64,000 nt of DNA, from assembly GCA_902792435.1 (NCBI GenBank), contig CADAZN010000003.1, positions 45,717-109,716 on the forward strand, given 5' to 3'. This document shows positions 27,171 through 34,008 of the stretch, one piece after another (within the stretch, counting starts at the first letter, position 1; the number at the start of each line of letters is the position of its first letter). Both the position numbers and the translations under genes were made by a program. This DNA comes from an uncultured Bacteroidales bacterium (GTDB taxonomy: Bacteria; Bacteroidota; Bacteroidia; Bacteroidales; Muribaculaceae). The notes below the pieces were generated by a model. It was given only the letters and a program-made list of their open reading frames with translations, made no database searches and was not told the origin of the DNA.

Positions 27171-29342
27171 TTATTTGCGGATAATAATTTGTCGGTTAGT
27201 GAAGTCGCTTGCAGAGTCAATAATCTTTAGCAGGTCTTGCCACTGTGCGAGTGGATAATAAGCCTTGAAGTAGCTCTTGGTAGCTTGCAGGTGAAGAGTG
27301 TTGCCCTCGACCTTAGCGCTAGCATTGAACTCGCCAGCATCATTTTTTACTGACTGTTGCAGCTTGGCAAGGCTTTCTTGCGAGACGGTGTAGCCACTTG
27401 GAATCTCAACGTTGATGTCCCAAAGCAGCTGATTGGCTGAATTACGGTAAATGTCGCAATCACGCTCTCGGTTGTGCCCCTCGACTGATAATTGAGATCC
27501 CAATAGCTTGCCCACACTCAGCACCATGTTGTCGCCTGCTTTTTTCACAAGACCGTCGAGGGTGTACTGTGAGCGATAAGAGAAATCGGGGTTTTGTGGG
27601 TCGAGTCCAGTCTGCAACACCTCAAAGCCTTTGAACTCAAGCGGCTTCATGTCATGATAGAGGTCAACTTCATCTCGATATATCTCGTTTTGCTCTTCTT
27701 TGTCTTTCTCAAATTTATCCTCAATGCCTTTACGGTCTTTCTTTGATAAAGCTTCGAGATAGGTCTTCTCGCGCTTGAGCAGCCTGTCGTAATCGTCCAT
27801 CATTAGTTTGTTGCTTATCAGAACCGACGTGATAAGCTCCTTTTGTGTGCCAGTGAGGGTCTCGGTGCGGTCGATGTCGACAGTAGTGCCCAGAATCGAT
27901 GCATTGAGCTTCACGATGTCGCGGTTGTGGCTGTAGTCACTTATAGGCAGTGTTTCTAAGTAGTAATCGGTTTTTTCGTTATCGAGCCTATTGATGAAAG
28001 CCGCTTCACGTCCTTGCAGGTTAGCTGGTAGGATGCCTGGCGTTTGGCACTTATAAACAGGTGCTGCAAAATAAGCGCCAGCAGGCGTCTTGATGAGCCA
28101 CGAAGTGTTTTGGTTGTTAATCAGTTGGTCAATAGGTTCATTATCGGTGTCGGTTGTGATGATTAACGTGCAGGGTATTTCACTCATAGCAAACATTTTT
28201 CTTAATGCTGCAACGAACTCATAGGATGTGAATTTTTCATTATCCTTGTCAAAGCCAGCAGCATAATAGATAAAGGCGTTGTAGAGCCGCTGGGCGGCAA
28301 CTTCTTTATCGTGTTCTTTCTTAGCCATGTCGATATCCTTTTTAAGGAATCCAAACGCCTTATAGAATCGGCTTCGCTTAGCATTGTCGACTTCATATTT
28401 CATAAGTGTAAAATCGTCGATAAGGATGTTGCGGTAGTCGGGATTAGCTTGCAGGCCGCGGTCCTCGTCCTTCACACTCTTAATGCCTCCACCTGTGACG
28501 CTCTTGTCGTAGGCATAGAGCAGAATCATGGGAGACTGGCTCGCTTTATTATACCAGAGCGACGGAGTTACACTGAGGATGTTGTGCATCTCGGTTTCAA
28601 GAATTGTGTGCTTGTCTTTATCGGTCGAAACCTTGAAGTCGGGGGCGCCATTAAAGGTGCGGTATTGCACAGTGATTTTCTTGTCAACAACACATCTTAC
28701 TCTATAATGCAGAATGGGGTATTCATCTTTCATGATGAACGTGAAAGGCTTCATGTTGCGGTCATGTACAATTTCTTCATCAAAGAAAAAGATATCCATA
28801 ACATCACCCACCTCGAGTCCTGGTACAGCGAGCTTGTGGCTCACCTCGCTATCGTAGTTGCCCTCGCGAGTTACCATGTAGTCGCTAGTGTTGACATTGA
28901 CAATCTTTCCATTAGGTTTTATGATCCTAACACCAAGAACTTTCATCTCACTTTCTTGTTGTCCAAAAATGGTGTAGCTCTTCTTGAAAGTAGAGTAGTC
29001 GAACTCAGAGAACTTCTTGATGGCGGCATCATCGTTGAGCTTGATGAGCATGCGTGTGAGCTCATGTCGCCCCAGTTTCTTTGCTCCACTAAAGCCCATG
29101 AGTCCAGTCATCCTAATATAGGACTTGCGAGTAAGTTCCACATCGGTGCGCGAAGCTAGAATCACAGCCGAATAGTTTTTAACGTACTCGTCGGGGCAAT
29201 AATAATTGGAGAACTCAACCGAAGGTGTGCTCCACACTTGCTGTTTCAGTTGCTCGGCAAACTCGGCATACTTTTTTTCATCATTAGCTTGTGCTGCGAA
29301 TAAAAGCAGCGAAGCAAGCATCAGGGTTAATAGCTTTTTCAT
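27171..29342 (-). CDS. DUF3857/transglutaminase-fold protein lacking catalytic residues
   Basis: A 723-residue exported protein if started at the ATG at 29342 (MKKLLTLMLASLLLFAAQAN, a clear signal peptide). A longer ORF from 29420 overlaps the upstream gene and adds 26 non-signal residues, so it is rejected. The N-terminal half is DUF3857-like (MVTREGNYDSEVSHKLAVPGLEVGDV). The second half aligns with the transglutaminase core of its neighbour. Where the neighbour has RYGDCKG, this protein has no Cys, and the His and Asp positions are also replaced (NTSWLIKTPAGAYFAAP). It is probably a non-catalytic partner. It starts 8 bp after the active paralogue and 27 bp precede the next gene. Confidence 0.75.
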   Translation of the reverse strand: MKKLLTLMLASLLLFAAQANDEKKYAEFAEQLKQQVWSTPSVEFSNYYCPDEYVKNYSAVILASRTDVELTRKSYIRMTGLMGFSGAKKLGRHELTRMLIKLNDDAAIKKFSEFDYSTFKKSYTIFGQQESEMKVLGVRIIKPNGKIVNVNTSDYMVTREGNYDSEVSHKLAVPGLEVGDVMDIFFFDEEIVHDRNMKPFTFIMKDEYPILHYRVRCVVDKKITVQYRTFNGAPDFKVSTDKDKHTILETEMHNILSVTPSLWYNKASQSPMILLYAYDKSVTGGGIKSVKDEDRGLQANPDYRNILIDDFTLMKYEVDNAKRSRFYKAFGFLKKDIDMAKKEHDKEVAAQRLYNAFIYYAAGFDKDNEKFTSYEFVAALRKMFAMSEIPCTLIITTDTDNEPIDQLINNQNTSWLIKTPAGAYFAAPVYKCQTPGILPANLQGREAAFINRLDNEKTDYYLETLPISDYSHNRDIVKLNASILGTTVDIDRTETLTGTQKELITSVLISNKLMMDDYDRLLKREKTYLEALSKKDRKGIEDKFEKDKEEQNEIYRDEVDLYHDMKPLEFKGFEVLQTGLDPQNPDFSYRSQYTLDGLVKKAGDNMVLSVGKLLGSQLSVEGHNRERDCDIYRNSANQLLWDINVEIPSGYTVSQESLAKLQQSVKNDAGEFNASAKVEGNTLHLQATKSYFKAYYPLAQWQDLLKIIDSASDFTNRQIIIRK

Positions 29343-29350
29343 ATTGTTGT

Positions 29351-31174
29351 TTATTTTATGGGTTTTAAAACTAATTGCTCGTGGCACGCTTCGTTCCACT
29401 TGCGCACATTGTTGTTCCAAGCGATGATTTGGTTGCGTTGAAGCTGGGTGCCAGTTATATCAATTGATTTCACAAATACTACCTTATTGCCTGTGAGAGC
29501 AAAAGAGCAGCTTAATGTTGCGACGCTAGTATTAATGCTTAGAGGACTTGGCAGTTTCTCGACTCGATACCCATCAGGGATGGTAAAGCACACCTCGTTG
29601 ACACGCCTGCACTTGACTGGGAAGACATAGTTGTGCTCACGTTTAGTGGTGTCGATGATGGCTTGAGTCATGTTGTCGGGGTCAAGTTCAATATATATTT
29701 CATCATCAAGCCTTGATAATGAGTTTTCATCAACAATCTCGCCCTGCAGGCTTGCCCATTCTTTATCGCAAGCTGTGTCGAGCCAGTGTGCGTTGTTGAC
29801 CTTCATGCTGTGTGAATTATCGTTTAAGGCAAGTGCAGTAAAAGAACTGCGTTCACGTTTTTCCTCCTCGTTATAAGCAGTGAGAAGCAATTCTTTCATG
29901 TCGCCTTTGAGCCAGCGCTGGGCAGTGCCTTGCAGTGCATCGCCCACAATCGCCAGGTCGACATGAAGGCTGTCGCAACTAGATTCCAATGGAAGTGTGG
30001 GCAAAGTAACATGTTTATAGCTTGCACCGTTTTCGATTAGGGCTTCAACGCCTTGAATGTTGCCGGGAATGTAGCCAACGGGAATGTAATTGCTGGTAGC
30101 ATCAAGATAATAGGTGTGCCCATCGATGTTGGCAGCGCAAATCACATGGTTCATTGATGCCAACGAAGGAATCTCACTGATGTGGCAGCTCACTTTGTCG
30201 GTTCCCAAAAATACTAGTCGTGCGTCGATGCCCTGTTCCACAAGCAATGTCTTGAGAAGTAATGCAAGTCCCTTGCAGTCGCCATATCGTTTTCGGATGA
30301 CTTCGGCGGGGGTGTCGGGCTGATGTTTTCCTATTCCTGCCTCAAAAGCGACATATCGGATGTTGCTCTGCACCCAGGCATAGGTGTTTTTCATTTTATC
30401 AATCTTATTGTCGGTCTCGGGCATATCAAGCAGAATGGACGTCAGAGATGGGATAGTGGTGTCGACTTGCGACAGATTATGGCTCCATTGGTAGAGTTCA
30501 TCCACACTGGCATAGGCTCCATCAATCATAATGATGGGATAGATTTGGGAAGAGTTGGGCATATTGTCCTCAACTTTAACTGCAGGCAGGCTTATTATGG
30601 TGTAGGTGAAAATGCGCTTGTTGCCTTCATGGGTTTCTTCAACCTGTATGTTGGGTGTGAAATTTTTGTTGATTAGTTTAAACTGCTGTAGTTCATCAGG
30701 AATGATAATTTTCACAGTTTTGTGCCTAATGAAGAATTCATCGGCAAGGAAAATGCGAGAGAAGTAATGAATGTCGGTGAAATCACGTTCGAACTTTGCT
30801 TCGCACCGTTGATGCTTGGCATCTAAAAGCACATCATAAAAACACGCTTTAGAGTCATCGTAGAACACGTTGTCGGGAGTTATTGACTTGTGCTCTGGAT
30901 TGTTGCTTCGACTGCAAGATGATTTCACGAACTTGATGTTGTCGCCATAAAATATTGAGGGCTGAATCTTGCACTTGAACTGTTTCAAGAGCTCATAATT
31001 GAGCGTAATCTTGTTATTCACGATAATCTCGCCTTTACGAACCTTGAATTCATAAACATCTCGACAATCATCGATTACTACTTCGTCGATTGTTTTTGCG
31101 AATAATGTTGGATGACAACATAGCATTATTGTCAACAATAAATATACCAAATACCTATTTTTGTTAGCTCTCAT
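29351..31174 (-). CDS. DUF3857/transglutaminase-like protein with intact triad
   Basis: A 607-residue exported protein. The start is set at the ATG at 31174 (MRANKNRYLVYLLLTIMLCC). The alternative TTG at 31207 lies inside the -7 promoter element, so it cannot be the start. DUF3857 spans about 30-250. The transglutaminase core has Cys in RYGDCKGLALL, His in MNHVICA and Asp in YYLDATS, so the Cys-His-Asp triad is complete. The C-terminal part is beta-rich. Members act outside the cytoplasm on peptides, as protease or cross-linker; the substrate is unknown. It is the first gene of an operon with a non-catalytic paralogue and two LRR-dockerin proteins. Confidence 0.8.
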   Translation of the reverse strand: MRANKNRYLVYLLLTIMLCCHPTLFAKTIDEVVIDDCRDVYEFKVRKGEIIVNNKITLNYELLKQFKCKIQPSIFYGDNIKFVKSSCSRSNNPEHKSITPDNVFYDDSKACFYDVLLDAKHQRCEAKFERDFTDIHYFSRIFLADEFFIRHKTVKIIIPDELQQFKLINKNFTPNIQVEETHEGNKRIFTYTIISLPAVKVEDNMPNSSQIYPIIMIDGAYASVDELYQWSHNLSQVDTTIPSLTSILLDMPETDNKIDKMKNTYAWVQSNIRYVAFEAGIGKHQPDTPAEVIRKRYGDCKGLALLLKTLLVEQGIDARLVFLGTDKVSCHISEIPSLASMNHVICAANIDGHTYYLDATSNYIPVGYIPGNIQGVEALIENGASYKHVTLPTLPLESSCDSLHVDLAIVGDALQGTAQRWLKGDMKELLLTAYNEEEKRERSSFTALALNDNSHSMKVNNAHWLDTACDKEWASLQGEIVDENSLSRLDDEIYIELDPDNMTQAIIDTTKREHNYVFPVKCRRVNEVCFTIPDGYRVEKLPSPLSINTSVATLSCSFALTGNKVVFVKSIDITGTQLQRNQIIAWNNNVRKWNEACHEQLVLKPIK

Positions 31175-31204
31175 GGATGTTTTATTTTGTTTTAATCTCT
31201 GTCG

Positions 31205-31235
31205 CAAAATTAGAAAATCAAAATGTTAAACACAA
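31205..31235 (-). promoter_or_regulatory. Promoter of the transglutaminase/LRR operon
   Basis: Minus strand TTG (31233-31235), 20 bp, TAATTTTG (31205-31212). It decides the start of the first gene at 31174. Confidence 0.75.
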
Positions 31236-31512
31236 GAAAATGCTCCACATTCGCACTTCATTTCATTTTGCGAAAAAGACTGAAATTCAATTATATAGAA
31301 AAATAAAAGTTCATTCGGGGTTAATTAGGATAACAAAATGTTAAAATTGCGAGGTTTTAAAACTCTTACACTGCTGCAAATATACAGCGACAAAATGTAT
31401 TATGCAAGAAAATTGCCCGTGCCCTTGCTTTTTAGAAATCACTGATAATCAACTTAATGCAATGGTTCAAAATGTGCCTTTTTAGATTCCCCAGATTTTA
31501 GGCGGTTAATAG
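31236..31512. other. AT-rich intergenic region with a second minus-strand promoter
   Basis: No gene is seen. A candidate promoter lies at 31377-31407. Between that and the operon promoter nothing recognisable is present. Confidence 0.5.
31377..31407 (-). promoter_or_regulatory. Second candidate promoter upstream of the transglutaminase operon
   Basis: Minus strand TTG (31405-31407), 20 bp, TATATTTG (31377-31384). It could give a long leader for the operon or a small RNA. Confidence 0.5.
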
Positions 31513-31791
31513 TAAAAAAAAGACGTGGGAATCTGCACTCTAGCTTACCCCGCCTTCAGGCCTTCGCATTGCCCTCTATCAGAATAAGCAACGCAGCTAG
31601 CCCACGCCAGTGTGAATATAGATATGCCTATAGAGGCATAGAATTCACCTAACGTGGACGTTCACATTGTTGCCGTTTCTTCTGATAGATATCAAATGTG
31701 CGAAGTTTGAAGGCAGAAGATAACGCCGTTAGTAAACGTCCTTTTTCAAAATGTATTTGACCTGTTGCCCTCTCTTGGGCAGAGTTAGGTC
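31513..31791 (-). ncRNA. Structured non-coding RNA, possibly 6S-like
   Basis: No ORF is present, yet the region has a perfect promoter upstream (31797-31827) and a poly-T end (31513-31520 complement). The 5' hairpin pairs 31759-31763 with 31787-31791 and 31766-31770 with 31777-31781. A second, nested rod-like fold follows: GACGT 31522-31526/31736-31740; GCCTTCA 31552-31558/31708-31714; CTTCGCA 31562-31568/31699-31705; 9 bp 31576-31584/31680-31688; GCAAC 31588-31592/31669-31673; CCACG 31602-31606/31653-31657; GTGAAT 31612-31617/31643-31648; apical ATGCCT/AGGCAT 31624-31629/31634-31639. A long irregular hairpin with a large internal loop resembles 6S RNA, but no family was confirmed. Length and lack of signature sequences argue against RNase P, tmRNA and SRP RNA. 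Confidence 0.65.
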
Positions 31792-31796
31792 GTTTG

Positions 31797-31827
31797 CAAA
31801 TTTACTTCTTATTTTTTATAATTCAAA
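31797..31827 (-). promoter_or_regulatory. Promoter of the structured RNA
   Basis: Minus strand TTTG (31824-31827), 19 bp, TAAATTTG (31797-31804). The expected start at about 31790 coincides with the base of the first hairpin. Confidence 0.8.
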
Positions 31828-31884
31828 ATAATTGTATTGTTTTTGACAATAAATAATAATGTGAGATAGTTTTGGCTCGACTTG

Positions 31885-32388
31885 TTAAGGGCGTGATGTT
31901 TTCTTGCGCTTCAGTGTCATGAAGGTGAAGGGATAGGGGTTGCGGTCATCGGCAGGGTGTTCTTCTTGCTCGGTGATGGTCCAGGAGCGCATGTCGATGC
32001 GGGGGAAGTAGGCGTCTACATCCTTGAACTTGTGGTCGATGACTGTGAGGTGGATTGTGCCCACAAGTGGGAATGTGGCGTTATAAATCTGCTCGCCACC
32101 AATGATGAAGACATCGCCGGGCATAGAGGCTGCCGCTAGCGCCTCCTTGACGCTGTGAGCCACGGTCACGCCATCGGGAGCATAGTCGCGATTGCGGGTG
32201 ATGACGATGTTCTGTCGTCCTGGCAGTGCCCCTTTGGGGAACGACTCAAAGGTTTTGCGCCCCATGATGATGGAGTGCCCCATGGTGGTTTCCTTGAAAT
32301 GACGCATGTCGGCAGGCATGCGGCACAGGAGCTGGCCCTGCTTGCCAATGGCTCCATTGCGGTCGATTGCTACGATAGCTGAGATCAT
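31885..32388 (-). CDS. folA: Dihydrofolate reductase
   Basis: A 167-residue cytosolic enzyme that reduces dihydrofolate to tetrahydrofolate with NADPH. Motifs in order: SAIVAIDRNGAIGK, PADMRHFKETTMGH with the substrate-binding Asp27 equivalent, IIMGRKTFES, GRQNIVITR, VFIIGGEQIYNATFP and HLTVIDHKF. The usual Trp after the Met20-type loop (LPW/LLW in most enzymes) is Cys here (QLLCRMP). It lies downstream of thyA on the same strand, the usual functional pairing because thymidylate synthase produces dihydrofolate. The intergenic DNA between them is filled with CGTTTATCGTTTATGG repeats. Confidence 0.95.
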   Translation of the reverse strand: MISAIVAIDRNGAIGKQGQLLCRMPADMRHFKETTMGHSIIMGRKTFESFPKGALPGRQNIVITRNRDYAPDGVTVAHSVKEALAAASMPGDVFIIGGEQIYNATFPLVGTIHLTVIDHKFKDVDAYFPRIDMRSWTITEQEEHPADDRNPYPFTFMTLKRKKTSRP

Positions 32389-32392
32389 ATTC

Positions 32393-32562
32393 GTTTATCG
32401 TTGTTCGTTTATCGTTTATGGAAGGTTGTGGTGAGAGTTACTGTTCTACAATGGGGAAAATGGTTTGTTCGTTTATCGTTTTTGCTCTACAACTTGTAAT
32501 CTTATTTCTTTTCTTCGATAAACCATAAACGATAAACCATAAACGATAAACCATAAACGGCG
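32393..32562. repeat. CGTTTATCGTTTATGG repeats between thyA and folA
   Basis: Copies of (G)TTTATCGTTTATGG on both strands at 32393-32424, 32463-32482 and 32518-32562. On the minus strand they start about 16 bases after the thyA stop and continue to within a few bases of the folA start. More copies lie upstream of thyA at 33365-33402. Confidence 0.85.
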
Positions 32563-32571
32563 TGTAGCGCG

Positions 32572-33366
32572 TTACACTGAGACGACGCCCTTGATGAGGG
32601 GCCAGGGGTCGTAGCCCTCGAGGGTGAAGTCGTCGTAGTCGTAGTCGAAAATGCTCTTGACGTCGGGATTGAGAATCATGCGGGGCAATGGGCGTGGCTC
32701 ACGGCTAAGCTGCTCGTGCACTTGGTCCATGTGGTTGAGGTAGATGTGGGCATCACCGAAAGTGTGAATAAACTCGCCCGGCTCAAGCCCGGTGACGTGG
32801 GCTATCATCATGCACAACAGCGCATAGCTGGCGATGTTGAAGGGCACACCCAAGAATAGGTCGGCGCTGCGCTGGTAGAGCTGCAGACTCAACTTGCCAT
32901 CGGCAACATAGAACTGGAACAGCGAGTGACATGGCGGCAGCTTCATTGTGGGCACGTCGGCAACATTCCAGGCGCTCACCATTATGCGGCGCGAGTCGGG
33001 GTTGTTCTTGATTTGGTCAATCACTTGCGCAATCTGGTCGATGTGCCCGCCGTTGTAGTCGGGCCAAGAGCGCCACTGGTGGCCGTAGACGGGCCCCAGG
33101 TCGCCGTTCTCGTCGGCCCATTCGTTCCAAATGCGCACGCCATGCTCTTGCAGATACTTAATATTGGTGTCACCCTTGAGGAACCACAGGAGTTCGTAGA
33201 TGATAGACTTGAGATGCACCTTCTTGGTGGTGAGCAGCGGGAACCCCTTGCTCAAGTCGCATCGCAACTGGTAACCGAAGATGCTCTTAGTGCCCGTGCC
33301 GGTGCGGTCGTGCTTGATGGTGCCATTGTCGAGCACATGCTGCAGCAAGTCGAGATATTGTTTCAT
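32572..33366 (-). CDS. thyA: Thymidylate synthase
   Basis: A 264-residue enzyme, the same length as the E. coli protein. It methylates dUMP to dTMP with methylene-tetrahydrofolate. The catalytic cysteine is Cys146 in [18 protein letters not shown] (phosphate loop), [30 protein letters not shown] and the C-terminal IKGVVSV (normally ending AxV/APV) are all present. It is first of the thyA-folA pair. Simple repeats lie on both sides of the gene. Confidence 0.97.
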   Translation of the reverse strand: MKQYLDLLQHVLDNGTIKHDRTGTGTKSIFGYQLRCDLSKGFPLLTTKKVHLKSIIYELLWFLKGDTNIKYLQEHGVRIWNEWADENGDLGPVYGHQWRSWPDYNGGHIDQIAQVIDQIKNNPDSRRIMVSAWNVADVPTMKLPPCHSLFQFYVADGKLSLQLYQRSADLFLGVPFNIASYALLCMMIAHVTGLEPGEFIHTFGDAHIYLNHMDQVHEQLSREPRPLPRMILNPDVKSIFDYDYDDFTLEGYDPWPLIKGVVSV

Positions 33367-33402
33367 TTGTTTCGTTTATCGTTTATGGTTTATCGTTTAT
33401 GG
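33365..33402. repeat. CGTTTATCGTTTATGG repeat in the thyA leader
   Basis: Two and a half units directly upstream of the thyA start codon, the same family as the repeats between thyA and folA. Confidence 0.85.
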
Positions 33403-33431
33403 AGGCCCAGGGATCCCTGCCACACGCGTAG

Positions 33432-33471
33432 CCCAATTATGCATTGTGCATTATGAATTATGCATTAATTA
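33432..33471 (-). repeat. TAATTAATGCATAATTCATA repeat starting at a stop codon
   Basis: On the minus strand the unit starts with the TAA stop of the SH3 gene and runs on through AATGCATAATTCATAATGC and ACAATGCATAATT. The same string of about 35 bp follows the deoC stop codon at 36921-36956. Confidence 0.88.
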
Positions 33472-33909
33472 GAAAGTGCACATGCCGTCCCACTCGAGGA
33501 GGTCGCCACGCACATATCCTACCTTGCCGTTGACTCTCACTTTGTACCAGCCATTCACTTTACCGAGGCATTCATAGCAGTCGGGAACATATCCCATTGG
33601 TTCTGGATCGATAATCTGCGTGATTACTGGAGCGTTGGTCGAAGGGCTCTTGCGAACGTTGAGGTTTCCAGTGTGCGACTGGTCATAAAACACAACGCCC
33701 TGTCCATTGGCTGCGCTGAAAGTAACAACATGGTTTCCTTTCTTGGGCACAGTGTAACGGTCTTGAACATCTACAGTATAAGTCGTTTTATTGGTCTTCA
33801 CATAGCGTCCTACAGGTTCGCCATATTTGTTAACTACCATTTTCATGCTCTGGGCATTCATCATGCTGAAACCCATGAGCAGTAATGCTAATAATAAAAA
33901 TTTCTTCAT
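33469..33909 (-). CDS. Secreted SH3-domain protein
   Basis: A 146-residue protein with a signal peptide (about 1-19, ending MMNAQ). An N-terminal beta region (KYGEPVGRYVKTNKTTYTVDVQDRY) precedes an SH3b domain at about 80-140 (GNLNVRKSPSTNAPVITQI ... VNGWYKVRVNGKVGYVRGDLL). Probable role: binding to cell-wall peptides in the periplasm or at the surface, by analogy with the family. It lies between polA and thyA on the same strand. Its TAA stop is the first codon of a conserved intergenic repeat. Confidence 0.75.
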   Translation of the reverse strand: MKKFLLLALLLMGFSMMNAQSMKMVVNKYGEPVGRYVKTNKTTYTVDVQDRYTVPKKGNHVVTFSAANGQGVVFYDQSHTGNLNVRKSPSTNAPVITQIIDPEPMGYVPDCYECLGKVNGWYKVRVNGKVGYVRGDLLEWDGMCTF

Positions 33910-33956
33910 TGTTTTATAGTTTTTATGGTTCTTCGTTTTTAATTGGGTGTTAAAAT

Positions 33957-34008
33957 CAATCTGATTACTGATTACTGAAAACTGATTACTGAAAACTCAT
34001 AACTCCTA
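33957..34008 (-). repeat. CTGATTACTGATTACTGAAAA repeat downstream of polA
   Basis: Units of CTGATTACTG(AAAA) follow the polA TGA stop (34009-34011) after about 10 bases on the minus strand. Related to the blocks at 2755-2945. Confidence 0.8.

Noticed and set aside
29343-29420. Upstream extension of the non-catalytic transglutaminase-fold protein
   Set aside because: It overlaps the preceding gene and places 26 polar residues before a perfect signal peptide; the ATG at 29342 is better.
31175-31207. TTG start for the active transglutaminase-like protein
   Set aside because: The codon overlaps the -7 promoter element, so it could not be in the transcript.
31513-31791. RNase P RNA, tmRNA or SRP RNA as identity of the structured RNA
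   Set aside because: No RNase P or SRP signature sequences, no tmRNA tag frame or tRNA-like ends, and the length of about 280 nt with a single long rod does not fit them.
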